Shown piece by piece: positions 1 to 6,299 of a DNA stretch of 12,750 bases. This DNA is from Phycisphaerales bacterium (GTDB taxonomy: Bacteria > Planctomycetota > Phycisphaerae > Tepidisphaerales > Tepidisphaeraceae). Location of the stretch: NCBI GenBank assembly GCA_028288775.1, contig JAQGHP010000279.1:1-12750 (forward strand), in the 5' to 3' direction. Each line of letters opens with the position of its first letter. Positions within the stretch are counted from its first letter, which is position 1. The position numbers were made by a program, and so were the translations under genes. The notes beneath the pieces are model-generated. The model searched no databases. It worked only from the letters and a program-made list of their open reading frames with translations, and was not told where the DNA came from.

Positions 1-1
1 C

Positions 2-1273
2 CCGCTGAAGGTGGGGGGCCGGGCGACGGGTACGCTCGAGGTTTATCACCGGGAAAAAACGACGTGGACTGACCAGCAGGTCGCGCTGGTGGAATCCCTG
101 GCCGCGCAGGCTTCGGTGAGCCTTGAGGCGGCGGAATTATTCCAGTCCGTGAGCCGGGAACGCCGGCGGTTTGAAACGGTGCTGCGGACGGTGCCGTTCG
201 GCATCGCCGTCGCCAACGCCGACTGCACCGACATCCGAATGAACCCCGCGGGGGCATTGCTGTTCGGCACGGCGGTGGACACGAACGTGGTGGGGGAAAT
301 CGCGAACTGGAAGCTCTTTCAGGACGGCCGTCCGCTTTCGGCCGAACTCTTCCCGCTGATGCGCGCCTGTGGCCAGGGGAGTGAAGTGGTGGCCGAGGAA
401 CTGGAAGTGCTCTCGCCCTCGAAACGAAGATTGGTGGTGCTCGCCCACGCCCGCCCGATCCGGGACGCTGAAAGCCGGATGCTGGGCGCGGTCGCGGCCT
501 TCGTGGACATCACGGCCCAGAAGGACCTGCAGCGCGAAATCGACCTCCGCCGACGCGAAGCAGAAGAGGCGTCCGTGCGAAAGACCCGCTTCCTCGCCGC
601 CGTCAGCCACGACATCCGCACCCCGGCCAACGCCATCAGCCTGCTCGCCGAGCTGGTGCGGCGAACCGCCGCCAACCCGGCCCACTATGCGGAGATCCCC
701 GAGCTCGCCCGCGAGCTACATTCCAGCGCCCTGTCGCTGGTGAACCTGCTGGGCGACGTCCTGGACATCGCCCGCTTCGACAGCGGCAGGGTCGAATTGC
801 AGGAGACCGAATTCTCGCTGGGCGAACTACTGGCCGAGGAGCACCAGCAGATGCAGCCGCTGGCCCGGGAGCGCGGGATCGAGCTCCGCTGCGACGCGCC
901 CGCCGAGCACGTGCTGCTCCGCACCGACCGCATCAAGCTCGCCCGCATCCTGGGGAACCTCATCGGCAACGCCATCAAGTTCACGGACACCGGCGGGGTT
1001 CGCGTCGAAGCCCAATGCCTCGACGGCCGCGGCGTGCAGATCCGCGTGGTGGACACGGGAATCGGCATCCCCGATGAATCCCTCCGCCACATCTTCGACG
1101 AGTTCTTCCAACTGCGCAACCCCGAGCGCGACCGCAACAAGGGCAGCGGCCTGGGCCTCACCATCTGCAAGCGCCTGGTGGACGCGATGGGCGGGGAGCT
1201 GGAAGTTCAAAGCACGATTGGCACGGGAAGCACATTCACCGTAACCCTCCCGCCGACATGCGTGCTGCGATAG
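2..1273 (+). CDS. Sensor histidine kinase (GAF-PAS-HisKA-HATPase), 5' end outside window
   Basis: A two-component sensor kinase that autophosphorylates a histidine and passes the phosphate to a response regulator not seen here. The frame is open to the left edge (a GTG occurs at 11), so the true start lies upstream. Counting from the codon at 2, residues 1-50 look like the end of a GAF domain (LEVYHRE, then a helix rich in A, Q and S). About 53-168 is a PAS domain ending in FVDIT, and a short coiled coil follows. HisKA carries the H-box AAVSHDIRTPANAI with the phospho-acceptor His at 608-610. The ATPase domain has the N-box NLIGNAIKF, G1 DTGIGIP, F-box FDEFFQ and G2 GSGLGLTI, all intact. There is no membrane segment or receiver domain in the visible part, so it looks cytosolic. 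It converges on the ABC ATPase gene with a gap of only 12 bases. Family call is firm; signal and partner are unknown. Confidence 0.93.
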   Translation, partial: PLKVGGRATGTLEVYHREKTTWTDQQVALVESLAAQASVSLEAAELFQSVSRERRRFETVLRTVPFGIAVANADCTDIRMNPAGALLFGTAVDTNVVGEIANWKLFQDGRPLSAELFPLMRACGQGSEVVAEELEVLSPSKRRLVVLAHARPIRDAESRMLGAVAAFVDITAQKDLQREIDLRRREAEEASVRKTRFLAAVSHDIRTPANAISLLAELVRRTAANPAHYAEIPELARELHSSALSLVNLLGDVLDIARFDSGRVELQETEFSLGELLAEEHQQMQPLARERGIELRCDAPAEHVLLRTDRIKLARILGNLIGNAIKFTDTGGVRVEAQCLDGRGVQIRVVDTGIGIPDESLRHIFDEFFQLRNPERDRNKGSGLGLTICKRLVDAMGGELEVQSTIGTGSTFTVTLPPTCVLR

Positions 1274-1285
1274 GGCACTACTCGA

Positions 1286-2668
1286 TTACGCTTCCGCAGG
1301 CTGGGCCACGGGCTGATCGAGATAGAGCTCGTCGGTGTCAGAAGAATACCCCAGCAGCTCCGCGAAGCGGCCCCAACTGATGATGGTTTTGGTCAGCGTT
1401 TCCACGTCCTCCGTCGGCAGCCGGATCACCAATTCCTCCTGCACGATCTCCTGCGGCAGGCGGTTACCCTTCGCCTCTTTGAGCATCTGAACGACATACC
1501 GGAAAATCCCCAGTTTCTGAAGCTGCTGGTTCAGAAGGGCCTTGCGCCCATTGATGTCGGCATCGAGGAACTTGGCGCCCAATGGCGTGAGCGTCACCCG
1601 ATTCTTTGGAGTGTCCAGGAAGTCCAGCATCTCGCCGACTTTCACCACCGCAAGCGTGTGGCCGAAGTCGTAATCGGTCAGCCCGTCGAGGCGGAATACG
1701 TCCATGCCTCCGCCGTTGTCGCGGAGGATTTCCATTAGGCCGAACGCTTCGCCGAGGTTGACGCTGGGTACCGGCTCGCAGGCGAGCATGTCCGCCGCCG
1801 ACGCGGCTTGCGCCTCCGCCGGCACTTCGGGCAAATGTTCCGACACGATGATGTCGTGCAGCCGCTGCACCAGCCCCAAAAACTGCGGCGACTGGTAATT
1901 GCGCGGGTGCGGCACCGTGTTGGGGATGATCTGCCGGATGTGCCCGGGCTTGGTCCCCATCACCACGATCCGGTCGGCAAGGAACACCGCCTCCTCGATG
2001 ATGTGCGTGATCATCATGATGCTGCGCAGCCCCGTACCCGAATGGCTGCCGCCCCCAGCAGTCGCCTTTCCGTTTCCCGCGCCACCGCCATTGCCATTTG
2101 CGGGCTTCCCCTCGTCGCCCGTCCACAGCCGGTAGACTTCGCTGCGCAAGCTCTCGGCGGTGAACACGTCCAGGGCGCTAAACGGCTCGTCCATGCAGAG
2201 CAGTTCCGGCCCGCGCGCCAGCGCCCGGGCGATGCCCACGCGCTGTTTCATCCCGCCCGAGAGCTCCTTGGGGTAAGCTTCTTCGGAGCCGTCGAGGCCG
2301 ACCATGTCGATGCACTTGGCGATCCGCGCCGCCGCGGGTTGCGGGTCGAGCCCCAGCCCGTTGAGCGCGACCTGAATGTTCTCCCGCACCGTCAGCCACG
2401 GGTAGAGCGCGAAATTCTGGAAGACGATCGAGATGCCCGGATGAATTCCCTTGAGCGGCTGTCCGTGCGCCAGCACCTGCCCGGTCGTCGGCTTAAGCAG
2501 CCCCACCAGCGCGCGGAGCAGCGTGCTCTTTCCGCACCCGCTGGGCCCGAGAATCGCAACGACCTCGTTGGCATTGATCGCCAACGAAACGTCTTCCAAA
2601 GCCGGCCGCCCGTTAAAGACGACGTTGAGGTTGCGGCATTCGCAGATGGGAGAGTCAGATGCGGGCAT
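1286..2668 (-). CDS. ABC importer ATPase, nitrate/sulfonate/taurine type, with C-terminal AAA-associated domain
   Basis: A 460-residue protein that would power uptake through the permease encoded just upstream in the operon. The N-terminal ABC domain is complete: Walker A GPSGCGKST (41-49), Q-loop at Q84, signature LSGGM (136-140), Walker B LLCMDEP (156-162), D-loop SALD, and H-loop His at 222 in THIIEEAV. This fits the SsuB/TauB/NrtD family. Residues about 300-440 form a second domain like the AAA-associated C-terminal domain (AAA_assoc_C) found on some NitT/TauT-type ATPases, here resembling a small winged-helix-like regulatory module. Residues 184-215 are an unusual Gly/Asn-rich stretch just before the H-loop. 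The ATG start has only a weak ribosome site. Substrate cannot be told from sequence; an anion such as nitrate, sulfonate or bicarbonate is the family expectation. Confidence 0.92.
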   Translation of the reverse strand: MPASDSPICECRNLNVVFNGRPALEDVSLAINANEVVAILGPSGCGKSTLLRALVGLLKPTTGQVLAHGQPLKGIHPGISIVFQNFALYPWLTVRENIQVALNGLGLDPQPAAARIAKCIDMVGLDGSEEAYPKELSGGMKQRVGIARALARGPELLCMDEPFSALDVFTAESLRSEVYRLWTGDEGKPANGNGGGAGNGKATAGGGSHSGTGLRSIMMITHIIEEAVFLADRIVVMGTKPGHIRQIIPNTVPHPRNYQSPQFLGLVQRLHDIIVSEHLPEVPAEAQAASAADMLACEPVPSVNLGEAFGLMEILRDNGGGMDVFRLDGLTDYDFGHTLAVVKVGEMLDFLDTPKNRVTLTPLGAKFLDADINGRKALLNQQLQKLGIFRYVVQMLKEAKGNRLPQEIVQEELVIRLPTEDVETLTKTIISWGRFAELLGYSSDTDELYLDQPVAQPAEA

Positions 2669-2931
2669 TGCAACTCGCTTTATAGGACGTCATTCACGGA
2701 AATCCGAATTCCGAATCCCCGAAACCCGAATCAAATCCGAATGACGAAATCCGAATTCCCAAACCGGGGGGAGCCACGAATGAACACGAATGGGTACGAA
2801 TAAGAAGTCCTAATTCATTCGTACCCATTCGTGTTCATTCGTGGCTGCCTCTGCATTCGGATTTCGTCATTCGGATTTGGGATTTCATTCGGGTTTCGGG
2901 GATTCGGAATTCGGATTTACTTCCGGCACCA
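2669..2931. other. Intergenic stretch between the two ABC genes, filled by a long inverted repeat
   Basis: The 263-base gap between the permease stop and the ATPase start holds no plausible gene. Small open frames here only read through the repeat. Most of it (2699-2918) is the inverted repeat listed separately. Because the two flanking genes point the same way and encode partners, the gap is likely transcribed as part of one mRNA unless a promoter near 2670-2700 serves the ATPase alone. I cannot identify a convincing -35/-10 pair. Confidence 0.7.
2699..2918. repeat. Long imperfect inverted repeat (about 100-base arms, 15-base loop)
   Basis: The left arm (2699-2801) and right arm (2817-2918) are near-perfect reverse complements around a loop at 2802-2816. 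The outer ~32 bases and inner ~30 bases of each arm match exactly. The middle differs by a few short indels and an eight-base extra piece on the right. Each arm is built of short phased words such as AATCCGAAT, ACGAAATCCGAA and CACGAATGAACACGAATG. A related single-sided copy lies at 7966-8021. In the minus-strand transcript it would fold into one very long hairpin between the permease and ATPase cistrons. No flanking target-site duplication or transposase is evident, so it resembles a MITE-like or REP-like element rather than an IS. Confidence 0.88.
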
Positions 2932-4782
2932 TCAAACATTCAAGCTGTACCTATCCTCGGCCAGCCGATACATCCGCTTCCAGAAGAAACGGTTGATCAG
3001 CACGACGAATACCGCCATCGTCACCACGCCCGCGGCCAGCAGGGAAAAGCTGCCGTTGGCGGTGGCCTTGCTGATCGTCGAGCCCAGGCCGAAGGCGGAA
3101 AGCGTATCGCCCTTGAGCTGCACGTATTCAGAGACGATGGTCGCGTTCCACGCACCGCCCGCCGCGGTCACCAGGCCCGTTACCAGATACGGGAACGTGC
3201 AGGGGAGGTAGAGGCGCTTCCATTTTTCCCACCGGCTCATCCGATACACGTCGCAGACTTCCCGCAGATCGCTGGGGATCGCGCTCGCCCCGGCGATCAC
3301 ATTAAAAAGGATATACCACTGTGCTCCCAGAAGCATCAGAGCCACGCAACCGGCAGTGAACGGCACGTGCAGTGCGAGGATTGCCATCGTCACCAGCGGG
3401 AAGAGCATCGGCGCGGGGAAGCTGGCCACCACCTGAATGATCGGCTGGAGCTTGGCCGACCACCGCGGAGAAAGCCCGATCATGATGCCCGCGGGCAACG
3501 CCCACGCCGCGCCCAGCGCCACCGCCGCGGTCGTCCGTAGGAACGACGCACCGAGCGCCATGACGACCGATACCCAGTCTTCATGATCGTAAATTGATTT
3601 GGGCTCGGCATGCTCGTACAGGGGAAGCGCGGTCAGTAGCTTGATCAGCTCCCATGCCCCCCATGCCGCGCCGAGCGCGATGATCGCCAGCACGCCCCAT
3701 TTGAGCACCGCCGCCAATACCGACCCCGCGCCCGCCGCTTTCGCGCTGCGCTTCGGCGGGGGGGAGGCGTATTCGATCGTCGGCCCCGGGCGCGCCGGCG
3801 TCTGGACCGGCGTCGTCGTTTGCAACGGCACTGCCGGCAGCGGCGCTGCGGTCACCGACTTGGGGCGTCGCCTCACCAGCCCCTTTACGCGCAAATACAT
3901 CCGCGAGCGCCGAAGCAGATTGAGCATCCACGATTCCCGCATCTCACTCTGCGCCGAATCTTCCATGCGAAACCGCTGGCTCCACACGACGATCGGCTGC
4001 CAGAAGAGCTGATCGACCGCGACGATCATCACGACCATCGCCACGATCGCCGCGATCATCGCCGGCACGTTGTATTCGTTGATCGCCTGCTGCATGTACG
4101 AGCCGATGCCCGGCAAACGGTAGTCGTTCTTGCCAAGCGTGAACGCCTCGTTCACGGTCAGGAAAAACCATCCGCCCGCCATCGACATCATCGAGTTCCA
4201 GACCAGCCCGATCATGGCCGCGGGCACTTCCAGAAGGCGAAAGGTCTTCCACCCGCTCAGCCGCTGAATGGCCGCCACTTCGCGCAGCGGCTGCGGGATT
4301 CCGCGCAGGCTCCCGTGGAAGCTGAAGGTCATGTTCCAGACCTGCGCCGTGAAGATCATGATGACGCAAGCCAGTTCCAGCCCTAGTTCGCTGGTGGGAA
4401 ACAGCCGCACCATCGCCAGCACCAGTCCCGGCAGGAACCCGAGCACCGGGATTGCCTGCAGCACGTCCAGCGCGGGGACCATCACCTTCTCCGCCCGATG
4501 GTTGTGGGCGGCGATCGTTCCGTAGACGAGCGTGAAGATAAGGGACAGGAAATACGCCGCGAACCCCCGGCTCAGGCTCATCAGCGTGTACTTGGGCAGT
4601 ACCCAGAACGAAAGGCTGATGACGGTCGTCTGCGTATAGGGCGCGGACACCCGCCGGCCCATCATCACCAGCAATCCGATAATCGACCCGGCGAAGAAGA
4701 GAAAGGCAAAATCCGCGAGCAGCCCCGTGGGCGCCTTCAGCGCCTCGCGCACCCGCCTCGTATGAAACAACACCAACGGCAT
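2932..4782 (-). CDS. ABC importer permease with two fused transmembrane domains (COG4986-like)
   Basis: An integral membrane protein of 616 residues that joins two binding-protein-dependent permease domains in one chain, so one polypeptide could form the whole channel. Each half has about six hydrophobic segments and a cytoplasmic EAA loop that docks on the ATPase: REVAAIQRLSGWKTFRLLEVP (about 167-187) and REVCDVYRMSRWEKWKRLYLP (about 507-527). The halves are joined by a basic, Pro/Thr/Ala-rich linker at about 275-355. This matches the duplicated permease of NitT/TauT-like anion transporters. The ATG at 4782 is chosen because GGGAG stands six bases upstream; a TTG at 4839 would add 19 unremarkable residues. 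The ATPase follows after 263 bases. No substrate-binding protein is encoded nearby. Substrate is unknown. Confidence 0.92.
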   Translation of the reverse strand: MPLVLFHTRRVREALKAPTGLLADFAFLFFAGSIIGLLVMMGRRVSAPYTQTTVISLSFWVLPKYTLMSLSRGFAAYFLSLIFTLVYGTIAAHNHRAEKVMVPALDVLQAIPVLGFLPGLVLAMVRLFPTSELGLELACVIMIFTAQVWNMTFSFHGSLRGIPQPLREVAAIQRLSGWKTFRLLEVPAAMIGLVWNSMMSMAGGWFFLTVNEAFTLGKNDYRLPGIGSYMQQAINEYNVPAMIAAIVAMVVMIVAVDQLFWQPIVVWSQRFRMEDSAQSEMRESWMLNLLRRSRMYLRVKGLVRRRPKSVTAAPLPAVPLQTTTPVQTPARPGPTIEYASPPPKRSAKAAGAGSVLAAVLKWGVLAIIALGAAWGAWELIKLLTALPLYEHAEPKSIYDHEDWVSVVMALGASFLRTTAAVALGAAWALPAGIMIGLSPRWSAKLQPIIQVVASFPAPMLFPLVTMAILALHVPFTAGCVALMLLGAQWYILFNVIAGASAIPSDLREVCDVYRMSRWEKWKRLYLPCTFPYLVTGLVTAAGGAWNATIVSEYVQLKGDTLSAFGLGSTISKATANGSFSLLAAGVVTMAVFVVLINRFFWKRMYRLAEDRYSLNV

Positions 4783-4788
4783 CCGCTG

Positions 4789-4793
4789 CTCCC
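4789..4793 (-). promoter_or_regulatory. Ribosome binding site GGGAG deciding the permease start
   Basis: GGGAG on the minus strand stands six bases before the ATG at 4782, supporting that start over the upstream in-frame TTG at 4839. Confidence 0.6.
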
Positions 4794-4874
4794 GCACGAA
4801 AAACCCGGAACCCGGCGGATGGTAGCATGCATTACTCAAAACGGAACCGACCGCGGGCGTGAATCCCCGGCGTT

Positions 4875-6299
4875 TTACCGCTCCTCCGATGCTCCCACCG
4901 CAGGCCGAGTCGTCGGCTTGGGCGCGGGCCGCGTCTGGGCACCGTGGATCTTGTCATATAGCCCTTGAATGGCCTCCAGCGGATTATCGATCGCGGTATC
5001 GGAGGGGGTGGTCTGCGTGACCTTCACCTCGCCGGCCTTGGTGCGGGTGAATTCGTGAAGGGTTGCCCCATCCGCTCCGACGTAGCGCACGGTGGCAAGG
5101 TCGGGTGTGAGATCGAAGTGGACGAAGCCGTATACCGTGCGGGAGAAGGGGCCACGGTTATCGCGGATGAGCGGGTGGGCGTGCGCGCCGCCGCCCCCGG
5201 CCAGGACGAACGATTCCTTCCATCCCTTTACTTCCAAGTGCTGGAGGTTGTGGTCATGGCCACAGAGATAGAAGTCTACATGCTCCTTCTCAAACACCGC
5301 GCCCCAGTCTTTTTGTAACACCCCGTTATCCGCCGCCGCCCCGTTGCTGAAGAGGGGATGATGCGCCACGCAGATCGTCCACGGCGCACGCGGCTTGGCC
5401 AGTTCCTCGGCGACGAATTTCTTTTCCAGCGCCCATTCGATCGCGGTAAGGTTCGGCTGATCGCTGTCGAGCATTAGCGCCGTCACCAGCGGCTCCTTCG
5501 CCGGCAGATCCACCCGGTACCACCGCGCAGGCAGCTTCCACCGCGACTGCGGATGCACCCGGGCATAGGCGAGCTCGATCAGGTACTTGTTCTGGTCGTA
5601 GTCGTGATTGCCCAGCGCCGCGTAGAAGGGGAAATCGAGCCGCTTGGCGTCATACATCTGCTCGAAGAGCGTCTGCCAGACCGGATCATCGACGCCCGAC
5701 AACGGCACATAAAAATTATCCCCCGCCGACAGCAACGCCGCGAACGGCGTCTTCCGTGCCGCGACATACTTCGCCATCGCATCGGCGACATTCTTCTGCG
5801 CCGGCTTCCCCTCGCCCCAGTCGCCCATTGCCAGCAAGTTCAGCTCCCGCGCAGGCGGCGCAGTGTCGGCAGGGCGGGTGTCTGGCGACACGGGTACCCC
5901 GGCCTTTTTCGGAACTGTCGTTGCCGATGACGGCGCGGGTTTGTCACACCCGATTGCGATCCCGCATCGCCCGCTCGCCTCTTCAAGGACGTCCCGTTTT
6001 GCGGTTCCCGCTCCCTCGTACTCGGGGGAGAGGGTTAGGGTGAGGGGCCGAACGTCGAGTTGCGCTCGAGTTCCAAACCTCGTAGGGTGGGCGTACTCGC
6101 CCACCATTTGACATTCGAGCGGCCGACGAACGGTGGGCGAGTACTCCCACCCTACACGATCTTCTTGCGAGTCACACAACTTCGCGTCTGGTCCCTCGCC
6201 CCTGACCTTTCCCCCGAGTACGAGAGAGAGGGAGAGCGCCGTCACCCACAAAACCGGCGCGAGCCAATCAGTAGCGCGGCTAGTCAACAATCGCTTCAC
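4875..6299 (-). CDS. Secreted metallophosphoesterase of purple/tartrate-resistant acid phosphatase type, with repeat-derived N-terminus
   Basis: A probable exported phosphomonoesterase of 474 residues with a two-metal centre. All ligand motifs of the type-5 acid phosphatase group are present: MGDWGEG (Asp at 160), AGDNFY (Asp194, Tyr197), GNHDYD (Asn231), VAHHP (His313/314) and GHDHN (His348, His350). The catalytic part (about 155-435) has normal family length and a Pro-rich tail follows. The GTG start at 6299 is well supported: GGAAGGAG lies eight bases upstream and the start overlaps the preceding gene's stop as GTGA. The N-terminal ~150 residues are odd. After MKRLLTSRATDWLAPVLWVTA the frame runs through three interspersed repeat modules (about residues 22-97) before a lipobox-like AIGC (Cys118) and a Pro/Ala/Thr linker. 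The original signal may have been a lipoprotein signal that was split. The frame is open further upstream to 6428, but that is inside the neighbour. Physiological substrate is unknown. Confidence 0.88.
   Translation of the reverse strand: MKRLLTSRATDWLAPVLWVTALSLSLVLGGKVRGEGPDAKLCDSQEDRVGWEYSPTVRRPLECQMVGEYAHPTRFGTRAQLDVRPLTLTLSPEYEGAGTAKRDVLEEASGRCGIAIGCDKPAPSSATTVPKKAGVPVSPDTRPADTAPPARELNLLAMGDWGEGKPAQKNVADAMAKYVAARKTPFAALLSAGDNFYVPLSGVDDPVWQTLFEQMYDAKRLDFPFYAALGNHDYDQNKYLIELAYARVHPQSRWKLPARWYRVDLPAKEPLVTALMLDSDQPNLTAIEWALEKKFVAEELAKPRAPWTICVAHHPLFSNGAAADNGVLQKDWGAVFEKEHVDFYLCGHDHNLQHLEVKGWKESFVLAGGGGAHAHPLIRDNRGPFSRTVYGFVHFDLTPDLATVRYVGADGATLHEFTRTKAGEVKVTQTTPSDTAIDNPLEAIQGLYDKIHGAQTRPAPKPTTRPAVGASEER
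5964..6049 (-). repeat. Interspersed repeat A, copy 1 (inside the metallophosphoesterase gene)
   Basis: The core at 6011-6049 reads, on the minus strand, as CCCTCACCCTAACCCTCTCC followed by CCCGAGTACGAGGGAG. It matches copies at 6191-6236, 10321-10361 and 12575-12620. Weaker similarity to the flank of the 12575 copy (words CGCCTC and AGGACGT) extends it to about 5964. It is translated in frame as roughly PLTLTLSPEYEGA in the phosphatase. Confidence 0.85.
6081..6158. repeat. Palindromic repeat B, copy 1 (inside the metallophosphoesterase gene)
   Basis: Arms at 6081-6105 and 6132-6157 are inverted copies of GTAGGGTGGGCGTACTCGCC plus CACC with one or two mismatches, around a 26-base loop. The same element occurs at 12442-12524. 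It is translated in frame in the phosphatase as VGWEYSPTV and MVGEYAHPT, one peptide per arm. Confidence 0.87.
6191..6236 (+). repeat. Interspersed repeat A, copy 2 (inside the metallophosphoesterase gene)
   Basis: A diverged copy in the opposite orientation to copy 1, with the shared core CCCCCGAGTACGAG at 6211-6224. Read on the minus strand it encodes LSLSLVLGGKVRGEG, which extends the hydrophobic N-terminal segment of the phosphatase. With copy 1 it brackets palindrome B as an inverted pair. Confidence 0.82.

Noticed and set aside
2699..2918. CRISPR array or IS element at the AATCCGAA-rich block
   Set aside because: The repeated words are too short, irregular and inverted rather than direct with unique spacers, and there is no cas gene or transposase.
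4783..4839. TTG start at 4839 for the permease
   Set aside because: The added residues show nothing conserved and the ATG at 4782 has a well-spaced GGGAG.
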